This document shows positions 10,495 through 22,500 of a stretch of DNA of 64,000 nt, one piece after another. Source of the stretch: Bombardia bombarda (Eukaryota; Ascomycota; Sordariomycetes; Sordariales; Lasiosphaeriaceae). The notes under the pieces are model-generated. The model saw nothing but the letters and a program-made list of their open reading frames with translations, had not been told where the DNA came from and searched no databases. Numbering within the stretch: the stretch's first letter is position 1; each line of letters opens with the position of its first letter. The stretch spans positions 1-64,000 of the forward strand of contig JAULSR010000008.1 of the NCBI GenBank assembly GCA_030512295.1, read 5' to 3'. The position numbers were made by a program, and so were the translations under genes.

Positions 10495-12275
10495 TAAGCG
10501 ACCCGCGCACTTTCAGACCACGTCGCAACCTCCCAACTTAATTACTCCACAATAACATAAGAAAATTAGTTGCATTTAATTATATTCTCTTCTTTTAAAG
10601 TCTTTTTAACCTTCTAATAAGTTTATATATTATACATAGTTTTGCCGCACCTTTTATAACGTTATAAACCCGACGGCCCAGCTTATATAATACTCCCTTC
10701 TACTAACCTTTTGCTTGATTATTATTATGTAATATTCTTTTATTTAATTAAACTAAGCGTATCTTTTATAATAAATACCCCCCTAATTTGTATGTATATT
10801 TTTTTAGTTTTCCGACGTTTTATAAAAGCTTTATTAATTTTATAAAATATCCGAACCTTCTTTTATAAAAAGGTTATTTCGTAAGTAATTAATTTTATAT
10901 CTTTCGTTAATTATTTTATAACTAAAAAAACATTAATTAAAAAGCTTTTTTAATATTTAATAATATAGTATTATATATATTTTAATTATAAAATAGTTTA
11001 AAAAAGTTATATAATATTTAAAAGATTTATAAGTCGGCTTTTAAAAAAAGTGGTCTAATCGATATTAACGTTTATAATTTAATATTAAGTTTTAATAAAA
11101 TAGTTTAAAGGTTATATAATATTAAATTAATTTTTTAAAAACTAGTTTAAATATTTTCGGCCGTTATAATATTAAAATAAGCGGCTTTAAATGTAAAAAG
11201 GAATTTAATTTTAATAATATAATTAATATAAGCTTTGATAAAAGCTTTTAATTCTTAGTTATATATTTATTTTAATATATTAAAACAATTAATATTTAAA
11301 GGTTAGATAATATATAAAAAATATATAAAAAAGTAGAGAATAATAATATTTTTTTTTTTATAAAACTTTTCAAATTAGGCCGATATATATCCATTTGCCG
11401 GTTAATAGTATATTTATTAAAGTATTAGATCTAATTTAAAGTTATATTATTATCCGTTTAATTGTTTATTAAGGTTTTAATTATTTAAAGGAGAGGAAGG
11501 CTGTATTTAATATACTAGGAGGTAAGATAGTTGATACTTTATAAAATTAAAAACGGTGGTAGTACGAAGCTGTTGCTATTTATATATTCGATCGCTGTCG
11601 CCTATTTCCGATTGCTAGGTTAAAGTTGTTTACTTTAGTTGCGTCGATTTGTATATATAACGACCATATTATTATAAATAATCCTTATTATAAAGCTTAT
11701 TTCGTCGAAATTATAGAAATTGCAATTTTAAGTATTATATTTTGCCCGCATATTAGCTATAAGTCGGAACCACGCGTTTATCAAGTCAGGATCTTCGTAA
11801 AGGGCCCTTTGGAAGTCGTATGCACGTGAAAAACGCGTCTTAAGCTCGGAGCGGCGTTGTATGAAGTTATATGGTTACTGCTTGCCGACTGGCTCCACGC
11901 TACGCGTTTTACGGAGGAGATCGGCCATATCTTGCATATCGTTAATCCGGGGCGGAAATCCTCGCGCATCTAAATCAAGTATATATTGTAGAAGGGTCTC
12001 TTCTTCAATCAAGGTCAAATTGTACTGGGCATTGCGTTTATCGGCCTTTGGAGTGCAGCCCTTTATTCGGTCGCGGAGGGTGGTTTTAGGGACGTCGTAC
12101 GTTTTTATAGCGAGTTGGATTGACATTTCTTTTGTTGTACGAAATGCTTCAATAATAAGAGTAATTCTGCCTTCTTTTATTTGTACAGACATTATGTTGT
12201 TATGGAAAAATCGCGTGTTAAGATTAAAAGGTTGCAACGCGGTCTGAAAGTGCGCGGGTCGCTTATGAACCACGT
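10495..12275 (-). mobile_element. Full-length pogo/Fot1-type DNA transposon (1.78 kb), mutated
   Basis: Inverted terminal repeats of at least 45 bp with two mismatches (ACGTGGTTCATAAGCGACCC and its complement) are flanked by TA on both sides (10493-10494 and 12276-12277). The size of 1781 bp and the minus-strand transposase (N-terminus at the right end, C-terminus near 10750) fit the Fot1/pogo family of Tc1-mariner elements. The left two thirds are strongly RIP-mutated, while about 400 bp at the right end keep normal composition. No intact transposase remains. Confidence 0.8.
11875..12192 (-). pseudogene. Pogo-type transposase N-terminal fragment (psq/CENP-B helix-turn-helix)
   Basis: From ATG 12192 the minus strand is open for 105 codons. 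It holds a pipsqueak-type helix-turn-helix (IKEGRITLIIEAF, SIQLAIKTYDVPKTTLRDR) followed by the start of the CENP-B-type second DNA-binding domain (EETLLQYILDLDARGFPPR, MADLLRKTR). The frame ends in a stop at 11875, and downstream only mutated DDE text follows. In intact elements this region binds the terminal repeats. Confidence 0.8.
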
Positions 12276-14835
12276 TAACGGTTTACCGATTTTTATAATT
12301 GTTTTTTTTTAATAATTGTAACGAATTAATACGTAACCTAAAAATACGTATGTATATCTATACTTTTCCGAGTTATACTTTTAAAATATAAAAACTTCTC
12401 GTTTAATAAAAGCTTTAACTTCTCGTTTAATAAAAGCTTTAACTTCCTTTTAATTAAAAAGGGAGAACGGTTTACTAGCTATTAAAATCTTTTTTTCTTA
12501 GCGAAATTAAATTATTAGGTTATAATCCTTAATTTCTTTCGCTATTAAATAGGTAAGATTGATTGCCCTAACGAGTCCGCAATAGAATATAGCGTCCTAA
12601 CCCCTCCATCGGGGTACATCCGTCCCGCTAATAGCTCCTTTTTCAAAGCTCCGTTTTATTAAATATAATACGTTCGGTAACCCTAAGGGTAAAGCGTATA
12701 AGCGTATTATAGCCGAAACTTTAATTATATCTTTAATTTAAAAATGTTAGAAAATTTGTTTAATTTATTTAACCGTTCGGTAATATATCCGGAAGTACGA
12801 TTTCTTTTATATTCCGGTTTTAATTTGGGTTATAATTACCTTTATAATTACTAATAATTCCATTATTAAAATGGGTAATATATTATTATAAATAATCTTT
12901 TTTGTTATATAATTAGGTTTTTTAAAAAAAAAGTTAAAGTTAATAGTTTTAAGCCGGTATTTAATATTAAAATTAAAAAAAAATAAATAATATATTTATT
13001 TAATTAAATAACTTTTAAGGTTTTAAACTAAAATTATAATTATTTTTTTTAAATACTTTATAATTAATAAGGATTAAAAACTTTTAATCGGTATTACTTA
13101 AATAATAACTTTAATATTTAAAGGATTTAATAATAATTTTATTTAATTTTTAATAATTTACGTATAAATGTATAGTTTTATCTTTTTTAAAAACGAAAAT
13201 AATAAGAATACCGGTAAAGTTATTACTTTTTATAATCCGATTATTAACAAAGTTTTTCCGAATATAAAAAGTTAATTCGTTAAATTAAGTTTAATTAAAT
13301 AAATAAATATAGCTTTATAATAATATAAATTTTTTTATTAGATCGATATAATATTCGGCTTTTTCGAAAGTATTAAATTTTCGAACTGTTTATTCCGAAA
13401 AATTAGCTGTATAATAAGCAAATTTTAGGGGTAAGGGTATTAGGCTTAACTTTAATTCCGGGCCGTTAAATATATTAATATAGCTTTTTTTAAGTCCGAT
13501 AATAACGTTAGAAATTATAATAATAAAAGCAGAGGCGCCGTTAAAAACGTTTTAAGCGAATTTTTTCAGTAAAATTTCCGAATAACGGCTTTATTTAAAA
13601 GTATTAAAAATAATATAAAAAATTATACCTTTAAACCTTATATTTAGGTTTTTTTATAATATTAACGGGGATTTTTTCGGCCGTTTAATTCTATAAAAAA
13701 ATTAAAAAATAAAGCGGGCGTTTTTATATAAATTTATAAGTTAAAAAATAAAGTAAAAAATATTATAATTTTTTATCCGGTTTTTATTAAGGTTAATAAA
13801 TTATAATAAATTAAAACTTTTAGTTTTTAAAAAAATAAAGATATAATATATTTAATAAAACCGGTAATTTATATAATTAATTTATATTTTTATATTAACA
13901 TTAATAATTATTGTTAATAAGGTAGTTTTTTAGTTATAACGTCGGAAATAAGTGTTATTTTAAATAATAAAAGTAAAGCTTAGTTTTACCTTTTTATAAA
14001 TAATTTAAATAAATCAATCAGGGTTATTATTTATTATTTTTCGTTTTTTAAATTATTTTCTAAATTAAAGGGGCTAAAATATAAATTATTAGGATTATTA
14101 TTATTTTTAATCCTAATATTTTAAATCCGAGCGTCCGAATTTAATATAATTATAATATACGGGGTAATATATTAGCGTTATATATACTTTAGTTTATTAT
14201 AGTTATAATATATAATAGGCTTTTTTATATAAAATAGCGTTTAAATAATAAAATTAATAATTAATAATGCGTAAGGAAATGGTCCGTCCGAAAGGAGGGG
14301 GTTTTTAATAGGTAAGTTTCGGAGTTTGTTATATTAAATCCGGGCTTTATTATAGTAAAGTCCCGAATAAGCTCCTTTTATAATACGTAATAGTTTTTAA
14401 ATTTTATTAAAGCTAATAAAAAAGCTTAGCCTTTTATAATAAGTTTTTTAGTTATTATTATTTTATAAATAAAATTTAACGAATTAAATATATTTATATT
14501 ATTTAATATAATTTTTAATTAAAATAATATTAAAAATAATTTTAATATATTAATTATAATAAAAGTAATTAAATTTAATTTAATAGTTCCGATTTATAAA
14601 AGTACTATCGATTTTTATTTTAAAAAAATATTGGATTAATATAATTTATTCCCGGTAAAATTTTTAAAGAAATTTACCGTATTAATTATATATTAATTAA
14701 TTTTTATAAGCTTAAACTTTATTAGATTTATTATTAAAGTAATTCGAATTAATATAATTTTTAAATTCTTATTATATAACTTATTCGAAATTTTTATTAT
14801 AAAGCTATTTTTAATAAACTTGCTACTATTATTAT
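12276..14835 (-). mobile_element. Second Ty3/gypsy pol fragment (gypsy-2), minus strand, degraded
   Basis: Around 13050-13420 the minus strand encodes mutated text of a gypsy reverse transcriptase N-terminal part (EKAEYYIDLIKKF, NELTFYIRKN, IIFVFKKDKTIHLYVNY, KLNKI), which corresponds to the family block ending in the LCVDYRxLNKxT motif. The remainder, including the expected gag and protease towards 14800, is too decayed to place. Whether the flanking LTR at 14836 belongs to it or to the copia element is open. Confidence 0.6.
12393..12440. repeat. 24-bp tandem duplication
   Basis: The unit AACTTCTCGTTTAATAAAAG plus CTTT occurs twice in direct succession (12393-12416 and 12417-12440), followed by the first bases of a third partial unit. 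It lies in transposon-derived DNA, and no function is apparent. Confidence 0.8.
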
Positions 14836-15208
14836 TGTAAGGACATCCCCAAGCACATGCCAGTTATCCTACCAACTGTGTATATAAGCAGCGGCCCTCG
14901 CCCACCTTCCGTTGCGAGGGCCAGGTTGAAGTCTTACGCCAATACCAGTCATTGCTCGCCTTCCCAGTTATCTTCATTGCTCGCCTGCCCAGTTGTCTTC
15001 ATTGTGACCACCTTGATCAGGCGTACCTGCCTTCTCTTACAATATAAAAGGATCACGAACTACGGGGACAGGAAGTGGGTGGTGTTTGGAGGGGTTCCTG
15101 GGACACGTGACCAGCTCCCCACTGTTTTGCACATCTTTCATCCTGTCGACCAATCACAGCCGTCACAGCCTGACGGCTGTATGCCTCTGATTGATCGTAA
15201 ATCCGACA
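14836..15208 (-). repeat. Clean 373-bp LTR (TGT...ACA)
   Basis: On the minus strand the segment runs from TGTCGGATTTACGATC to GGGATGTCCTTACA, with TGT/ACA ends. It shares its right half with the mutated LTR at 9163-9335 and its left half, inverted, with 7989-8198, so it is a repeated LTR. Unlike its neighbours it shows almost no RIP-type change. A tandem near-repeat (TTCATTGCTCGCC...TTCATTGTGACC) lies at about 14950-15005. No target duplication is visible at its flanks, so it may be a solo LTR or the 5' LTR of a damaged copia element. Confidence 0.75.
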
Positions 15209-16210
15209 TCTAATAATAATAATTTTAATTTATATTATAATAAAAATATTTAAAAGAAAATTTATATTATTATATAAAGTTAAAGATATATAATAATAAT
15301 ATAAAAAATTAATAAAAATCGATTATTAGATTTAATGCTATAAAAACTTTTAACCGTAACTTTTTACTCGAATCTATAAATAAAGAAAAGAAGCTAAAAT
15401 CTATAATAGGGCGGCTCCCTTCGAGAGATAACTATATGAGGCGCCAAAAAGTGGGCCTTGGCAGCTGATTAAGAAAAGAAATACTACTGAAACCTACTTA
15501 TTATATCAAGACCGTCGGTAAGTACATACACGAAACTAGTCCTCGTAGCGCAGATAAATTGCGGAACTGACACCTATCCCAGAAATATCTGGGTCCGCCC
15601 TCAGTGTGGGAAAGTCGCGAGCTGAATAATAGTCACAAGTCCACTGCTCACGAGTGATATTATAAAGTTGGCCGACGAGCCACCCATCCGTCTAGCAGGC
15701 GGTTTTTCTCAGTTCCACACCGGAATATTCAGGATAATCACGAGAAAGAAGTCATAGAGTTACCCACTGATGACAGGAGGAAAAGGGGTTTCGCCTTATA
15801 GCATGGCAGGAACGCCTTAGATGCAGTGTGATGTGGTTAGGGTAGCATATACACTCGTCTGGTTGTACTGTCCCCTTGACTGTAGCATAAACTGGCAAGT
15901 CCATGAAGAAAGTAGTGGCGTGCAAGACTCGGATATAGCGTTGCATACTGCGAGAAGAAGTAACGCGGGCGGCTGCAGTTGCAAGTTGGACGGCTGGGAT
16001 ACCGATAGGCAGGCCTGGGACTATACATGTCAGTAAACAAAGCCGCCGGTTCACAAGCACGTTGCAGTTGCACCGCAGAATAGGTTGCCGTCTCTGTCCA
16101 AACTGGTTTCATAAATCCCAAGACCTCGCCTCGCTTTTGGCGAGAAGAGAACCAGTTGCGTATCACCAAGGTTTGTGCGTTGACTCCCATTGCGGGCAAA
16201 CAGGAAATAT
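15209..16210. other. Transition from AT-rich island to normal DNA, no gene seen
   Basis: The first 200 bases are AT-rich remnants and composition becomes normal from about 15400. The short open frames here overlap on both strands, begin with different codons and show no domain or splice logic, so I call no gene. This marks the edge of the transposon island. Confidence 0.6.
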
Positions 16211-17196
16211 CTACCTATAAATGACACCCTCAACAACCACCATATGTTTGAGAGCCTCGTCAACGGCAGCCCGCACAGGCTCGCTCACTTGCTCCTTGGC
16301 CTCTGTGAAACGCTGCCTCCAAAACTCCCACCTCTCTAGCGTATAGCCCGTTTTCCCAGCAAAGAGTTCGCCGCCCCTCAGCATGCGCGCCTCGGCCTCG
16401 TCCAGATCTCGGCCCATCAGCGCTTGGTCGCGCACCGCCTTGCCCGCAATCCTCATCCAGTGCACGGCGACGAGAAGCCGCGTGTCTTTATTACGCTGGG
16501 ACAGCTCGTCGAGACTCTCTTCCAGGGCGTCACGGAACTCCCAGATAGGGAGCTCAAACCAGCTCACTGTGCCGGCAGCGATCAAGCGGGCCATGAATGC
16601 ATTGAGATTTACCCAGGCCGAGTACGTGTCATCATTAGCTATTTGCCCGAAGCTTCGGGTAGGATCTGTCGACGGGTCTAGTCAGCCAACGTGGTGATAT
16701 AGACACAATGCTGAACATGTAGATGCGATGCTTGCCTTGCCACGCGTCTCGTGTGCAAATCTCTAGGCCCTCTAGGTTTTGCCAGTTCTGTGTTATGCAT
16801 ATTGGGTCAGTCTCGACTCGACATAACCAGGGGCTATGTTGTCAAACCTACCGTGTGACTTGTGGCACGGGCCAGTCCAGCCAGGATGGCAACGGCGCGA
16901 TCCTGGATATGATTGTCGGCGGGGATCTGTTGCACAGAAGCCACTAGAGTAGACCAGACGTGCCAGCGAATGCTGTCGACCTCGTCCTCATCGTCGCGGA
17001 GCGTCTCTGGCGGCACGCGGAGGGCGTCGAGCTGGGTAGCAAGGCGTTCCGAGATTTCGTCGGCCGAGGTGGCAGCATCTGCTTTGGTGTTGAAGGCAGA
17101 CTCGAAGAGATCGACGATTTGCGCCCGTGGGGCACTCGCCATTTCGGGGTCGCTGGCCTTGACAGATTGGAGACTGATTGGCTCAGTGGTCGACAT
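16211..17196 (-). CDS. DUF3632 family protein
   Basis: A two-exon gene. Exon 1 runs 17196-16848 from an ATG, and exon 2 runs 16665-16211; joining at a GTTTGA donor and a CGACAG acceptor gives 267 codons in frame. The protein has no signal peptide. The second half (SAWVNLNAFMARL, LLVAVHWMRIAGKAV, EARMLRGGELFAGKTGY) resembles the fungal DUF3632 family of helical proteins of unknown function. The exon sum is a multiple of three and the WVNLNAF text typical of the family sits right after the intron, which supports the join; another AG (ctAG, 16673) would also keep the frame. It is the first intact gene beside the transposon island. Confidence 0.7.
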
Positions 17197-18170
17197 TTTG
17201 GAGAGTGATGCGGAGAGGTTCGGAATGGTGCTGCGCGAAACAGGTGGTGATGCTTTTGCTTGGGGTTTGAAGGTGGCGGCCGTGAGAAGTTGAATGCGGG
17301 TAGGCTGAGAGCCGAAAGATAAGATGTGGTTTATTAGGCCAGGGTGGGAAGGAGCAGTTTGGTATCGGTATCGCGGCGACTATCGTGTAGTGGTGGCTCG
17401 ACGGCGCCATACGTCATTAGCTAACGCACGTACGTACGAACACAAGGGGCAGACTCAAGACGCAGCTGCCCGTTTAGGCCACGCCTGTCTTGGACTGCCA
17501 GTGCTGTGGGCGGGTGATACCGACACGGGTGGGGCATGTTTGAAACTAAAAAATAGAAAACTGGCCTTACCTACTTACCAATTGAACCCGGTTCCCGTAT
17601 ACGGCCGACAACAGGCGTGGCATGACGGAATAGACTAGGCAGAGACTAGAAAGACGGGACCAGGCAGATAGATGAAAGAAATGGAAATCCCGCAATCGCG
17701 TCGACGCTGCATGAAGTTGCATGCACCCCACAACGCCTCCAAGTTGCATCGGGGTTGCCAAGTTACATCAGAGCATGGGCCACGTGAAAGCGCACCGAAC
17801 TGCCGCTGGTCTGTATCATATTACTTTAATCACTGGAGCGCTGGTAAGTGGATAGCTTCCCCTTTAGCCGGACCGGACAGGACGGAAGACCGGCTACCGG
17901 AGCCTTGGATAGACAAACTTGATTCGCATAACCCGGGGAACCCATCTCGGCCAAGGAACCTGACTGTCTTGGCCACGGAAGCACCCCATATTGGGTCATA
18001 CGGAGTAGAGATGTGTGAGAGAGAAGCATATATATAAAGAAAGGATATATAAAGAAGGAAAACCTCCAGAGTGCTCATTATGTTACTTTTCTTCTGAACT
18101 ACGCTTCACCACCAACACCAGCCTCAGCCCTCATCAAACACAGCTTCAAGACACCATCATCGTCATCATC
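17197..18170. promoter_or_regulatory. Divergent intergenic region with tandem TATA boxes for the AA9 gene
   Basis: The region separates the DUF3632 gene (minus) from the AA9 gene (plus). Two TATA boxes, TATATATAAAG at 18029-18039 and ATATATAAAG at 18045-18054, lie 115-140 bp before the AA9 start codon and are followed by a C/A-rich leader (18105-18170) typical of strongly expressed fungal genes. No gene is visible in the rest. Confidence 0.5.
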
Positions 18171-18960
18171 ATGCTGCCCACACTTACCCTCGCGCTGGCG
18201 GCAGCCATTGGCGTCAGCGGCCACTACACCTTCCCCAAGGCCTATGTAGGCAGCGCAGCAACAACAGACTGGCAGTACGTGCGCAAGGCCGACAACTTCC
18301 AGAGCAATGGCTTTGCCGGCAACGTAGCGTCAGAGCAGATCCGCTGCTTCCAGTCAACCCATGCAGGCGCGTCAGGCACCCTGTCGGTTGCTGCCGGCTC
18401 CCAGGTTACCTACGGCGCCGCTCCCAACGTCTACCACCCCGGCCCCATGCAGTTCTATCTTGCCCGCGTTCCCGATGGCGTTGATGTCAGCAGCTGGAAG
18501 GGAGAAGGCGCCGTCTGGTTCAAGATCTACCACGAACAGCCCAACTTTGGAGCACAGCTCACATGGCCCAGCAACGGTAACCACACACTACCTTGTTGTT
18601 GAGAAGAACAAACTCAGAGAGGCAGTCTGGCTAACTAGCAACCACCAAACAGGCAAATCCACCTTTCCCGTCACCATCCCCAAGTGCATCAAGTCCGGCA
18701 ACTACCTCCTCCGTGCTGAGCACATCGGCCTGCATGTCGCTCAAAGCTCGGGCGGAGCCCAGTTTTATATCTCCTGCGCCCAGCTCACCGTCACCGGCGG
18801 AGGCAACACTGAACCATCCAGCAAGGTCTCGTTCCCAGGTGCCTACAAGGCCACCGACCCTGGCATCCTGATCAACATCAACTACCCCGTGCCCACCTCG
18901 TACAAGAACCCGGACCCGATGTCTTTACATGCTAGGCGTGCTTGGAACCCGAAGGCATAA
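18171..18960 (+). CDS. AA9 lytic polysaccharide monooxygenase, secreted; C-terminus frameshifted
   Basis: Exons 18171-18576 and 18653-18960 (76-bp intron, GTAACC...CAG) encode 237 aa. A signal peptide of 17 residues is followed by His18, which becomes the first mature residue; with His89 (YHPGPMQFYL) it forms the histidine brace that binds copper. The axial Tyr174 lies in AQFYISCAQL, with His163 and Gln172 as the usual partners. AA9 enzymes cleave cellulose or hemicellulose oxidatively outside the cell. The body is complete, but after PTSYK the frame gives an atypical tail. In the next frame the expected PGPDVFTC and a stop (18933-18935) follow, so one base appears to be missing near 18907. 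The mature enzyme may still fold but loses its last cysteine. Confidence 0.9.
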
Positions 18961-19211
18961 AAAAACATCATGTATACACTGGTGAAGCTCTCGTAAGCAC
19001 AAACTTGTACATAGATAGCAATCTCACGTGTACAAACTTCTCATATATGCTTCGCATTTCATACCACAAAGTGACAAAGCCAATTCGATACAGGGAATGG
19101 GGAGGGCCGAGGTTCATGACTCCATCACCTGAGGTATCCACCCCTCCGGCTCCCCATCAGACTGTCTCCAGTTCCACAGCAAGATGAACAGGGTAAGGGG
19201 AGCAAAAGCAT

Positions 19212-19302
19212 GGCGCTATCCCGGGATTGAACCGGGGACCTCTCGCAAACATTGCTGTAGGGTGAACCCTAAGCGAGAATCATACCGCTAGACCAACAGC
19301 GC
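19212..19302 (-). tRNA. tRNA-Pro (AGG), intron-containing
   Basis: The minus strand folds as a tRNA: acceptor stem GCGCTGT/ATAGCGC, a D-arm with TGGTCTAGCGGTATGA, anticodon stem CTCGC/GCGAG with loop TTAGGGT (anticodon AGG) and T-arm CCCGGTTCAATCCCGGG. An intron of about 19 nt follows position 37. The D-arm and anticodon arm are those of eukaryotic tRNA-Pro. Confidence 0.88.
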
Positions 19303-19523
19303 ATATGATGTCTTTCGACTTGTTGATGTGATACTGTCTGCTCTCCAGGGGATAAGGGCTGGGGTTTCGAGTTTCGGGTAGTTAGAAACGTAATACTTTG
19401 GATCCAGAAAAGGGTGAGATAGCCGGATAGAAATGATTGTGAAGTATATAAACAAATGTGTCATTTCGAGGAAAAGTGGGGAAGACAACAAACAACATGT
19501 ACACATTCACTTCTCAAACTTCC

Positions 19524-22500
19524 TCAATAGTTCGCCCTCGGAAACGATTTGACCACACTCCTCATCTCAAAGATCAAGCGGTCCTCGTCGCCAAAGATCA
19601 GTGCCGGATTCACATAAATCACCTTGCTGGACTTGTCTGTTTTGAACCGCTCAAACACACCCAGCATGACCTCCTTGATCTTGAGGAGCTCCCAACTCTC
19701 CTTGAGCACAACGTCCCGCTTGGCCAGCATGAGCATCATCGAGGCGATGCCACTTGCCAGCGCCGTAGCGACACTGGAGCCCGATATCTTGGACTCCTCC
19801 TTTCCTACCCTCTTGAGGAAGTTGGGACCATCGGCTGGCATATTCTCGCCGAGGATGAGTAGATCGGGCGCCTTGCTGCCCTCGGTGCCAATTCGGCCGC
19901 GGCTGGTGGCCGCTGCCACACTGATGGTGCTCAGATAGTCGGCCGGGAACACGTCATCGGCGTAGAGCTCGTCTGATTTGGCGCAGAGTACCAGCGCTCT
20001 ATGCTGCTTTTCCGTTGCCTTGTCAATCGCGTCTCGCAACCCTTCCATGTTCTTGTTGAAGGACCAGCTGAGATTGATTATGTCAACTTTGTCCTCAACT
20101 GCTGCTTCAATAGCCTGTTCGTAAAGTCAAAAAGCTGTGCAGAATCACAAAATCTGTCATAGGATACATAACTGCAAACTAGGGGGATATGTACCTCGAT
20201 CGCGTGCTTCGCATCAATACTTCCGCTCGGTAGACTGTTGATCCTATAGATGAACAAATCTGACTGAGGGTCAACCCTCACCACCAGACTCGCCATCTTT
20301 TATTGTCCCCAAGAACATTAGCATTAACACGTTGTGCATTTGATGTGAGGTTGGGGATAGATGTAGCTGATCAAGCTTACCTGAGTACCATGGACATGCA
20401 CAGACGTGAACCACGGCAAGTACCACCCATTGTGATGCAAGCTGACAAAGGATCGGCCGCGCCGGATGTTTGATGCAATACTGCTCTGCCCAATGTCTAC
20501 GCCGTTGTCGATAATGGCAACCTTGCTCCGTAGGGGCGCGAGCCTGTCATCGTCCAGCTCCAGCTTGAATGGCACATCCAAGACATATGACTGGATGTGC
20601 TCAAATGCTTTAAAAAATCTGCCTTGAGTTAGTCAAGGTACCTGATCGTGGTAGGACATGTTAAATACAGGTCAGAGACGGATTCGGGCACGTAGTTTGC
20701 CCTTATCCGCGGTTTGTGCGGCTGTCCGAGCTCCATGCCGATGTTGAGCTTGTTGGCCTCATCTCTTCTAAAAGCATCACCTCTTCGCCTGGTGCGTTTT
20801 AACACCTCTATTAGCGTTACACGTGAATCCCGTATAGGCAATTCGTGTGTGTCCTGAGTATCGTTAGCTAATAGACTAATGGATAGGAAAGAACGGACGC
20901 ATGAACGGTAATACTCACGTATGGATCAATGAATATGACCATCACCTCTTTGAGCTGTGTTTATGTTAGCCAGTTCGTACAACTATATATGTTAGCCGCC
21001 GTGTGGTACACTGATGGTTCGTACTTCTTTAAAAGAGTAGATGCCCTCCTCGCTCGTCCAGTGATGGAGAACGCCCCAGTGTCCCGTCGAGTATAATGTC
21101 AACTTCCGCAACGACGATGTGCGGCTATCTGACGTCTTGCATCTGAGCGGATCTAAATCCATATTGTACTTGACCCAGTCAAGTTCCTCAACGTTGAACC
21201 TGTCAACAATCTGGGCTATCGTAGAGTCATCGATGGGGTGGATGGGGTTGTCTTTTGCCTCAAGCTTGACAATCTTTACAACCTTGAAGAGCTGGGCTAA
21301 GTTGTTGAAGAGGCTAAGAATAGCCTGCGTTGTCTTGTCGGGGTCGCCAATCGAAATATCTGGTAGCCTCACGTAGGAAAGCATATCGGAAAACTCGAAA
21401 CAGTTCGGGCGTGGTTTGAAGTTTTTGACAAACCGCTCCAAGTCGTTTTCCTGGCCCCCGCAGGCAATCGAGTCAAAGTCTGAGAGGTCTAGGTATGTAA
21501 TTTTGTCTGAATGCACAATAAATGTTTAGTGTGTCTTCAATGTTAAAACTAGCACTGTCTTGACCTCGACAGGTCGGCCAAAACATTGGAATGAATTGCT
21601 TCTTACTTTGTAAACTAAGGTCTGGATGAATGATGGGCAGGTAGTGGACTCTGTCAATAGTTGCTTCGCCAGTTCCTTATCAAACCATAGAGTGACTTAC
21701 CTCCATATGTCGCCTGCTCATAGGTTGTTCCGTCAAGTGCCCGAACGATGTAAGTCTTCATATCAATACGAAGACGTTGCAGGATAGGGATTCTTTTATC
21801 TATATTGTTTGCCGATTGCGAGTTCCTAACCGAAGGCCGACGCCTTACATCTGAATAATGTTAGGTTCTCACAGGCCGAATGAGGCTGACCAAGATAGTG
21901 CGTACCTTTCATCCCCTCCTCTGCGAGAGCCGCGCAGGTGTATGGCGGGATATCATTGATAGTTTGACTCCATGGCGTTGTGCTGATAAGACCACATTTG
22001 GATGTCAAGGCCAGCTCAGTGTCTGCTTCGATGATCTCAGCTAGTATCAGCCAGGACTCAGACAGTGCCATGTCTGAGTGTTTTTTTGTCGGGTTGGCAA
22101 CCGAGAGAACAAGGTCATGCAGTGGATAACCACCGCGTCCCGACGAAAATTCCAGAAACCTCTTTGTTGCCGAAAGAAGCTTCTTGACGCTTTTTAAATC
22201 CAGCTGGTCGACAGCTATCGCGAGAGCTGTTTGGTCGGAGCGTTTTTGGCTCAGGATGGCGCGTTCTCCTCTGCTGGGGTATTTGCTGTGTTGTTTCCGT
22301 ACGAGTTGGAGCAATCTCTCGACTACTTCTGGACAACTTTGTGTAACGGCGACATGCAAGGCAGTTTCCTCGTCTTTCCAAAGATTTTGCGTCGGATCCC
22401 CTTTCTCGTCTGATATCACGATGGGTATGATATACTGAGGATGGTGTGTCATGAGATCGATTGCGACCTTGACCCATTTCAACCGGCTGATTTCCTGTTT

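Larger units (their letters stand above)
1..15420. repeat. AT-rich, RIP-type transposon island
   Basis: Almost the whole stretch is strongly A+T rich, TpA-dense and poor in C and G, and no long gene survives. Translating it gives recognisable transposon proteins in which Gln, Trp and Arg codons have become stops, the signature of C-to-T change on both strands (RIP, known from ascomycetes). Islands of normal composition remain at 2760-3577, 5884-5980, 7989-8198, 8768-8935, 11875-12275 and 14836-15208; they are younger arrivals, short pieces or less affected ends. Composition returns to normal near 15400. RIP is inferred from codon changes visible by eye; no index was computed. Confidence 0.9.

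Noticed and set aside
9163..15208. Idea that everything between the two LTR copies is one retrotransposon
   Set aside because: The left part is Ty1/copia and the right part is Ty3/gypsy, with a DNA transposon between, so it must be a nested composite.
14836..15208. Five-base target duplication around the clean LTR
   Set aside because: The flanks (ATTAT left, TCTAA right) do not match, so a simple recent insertion cannot be shown.
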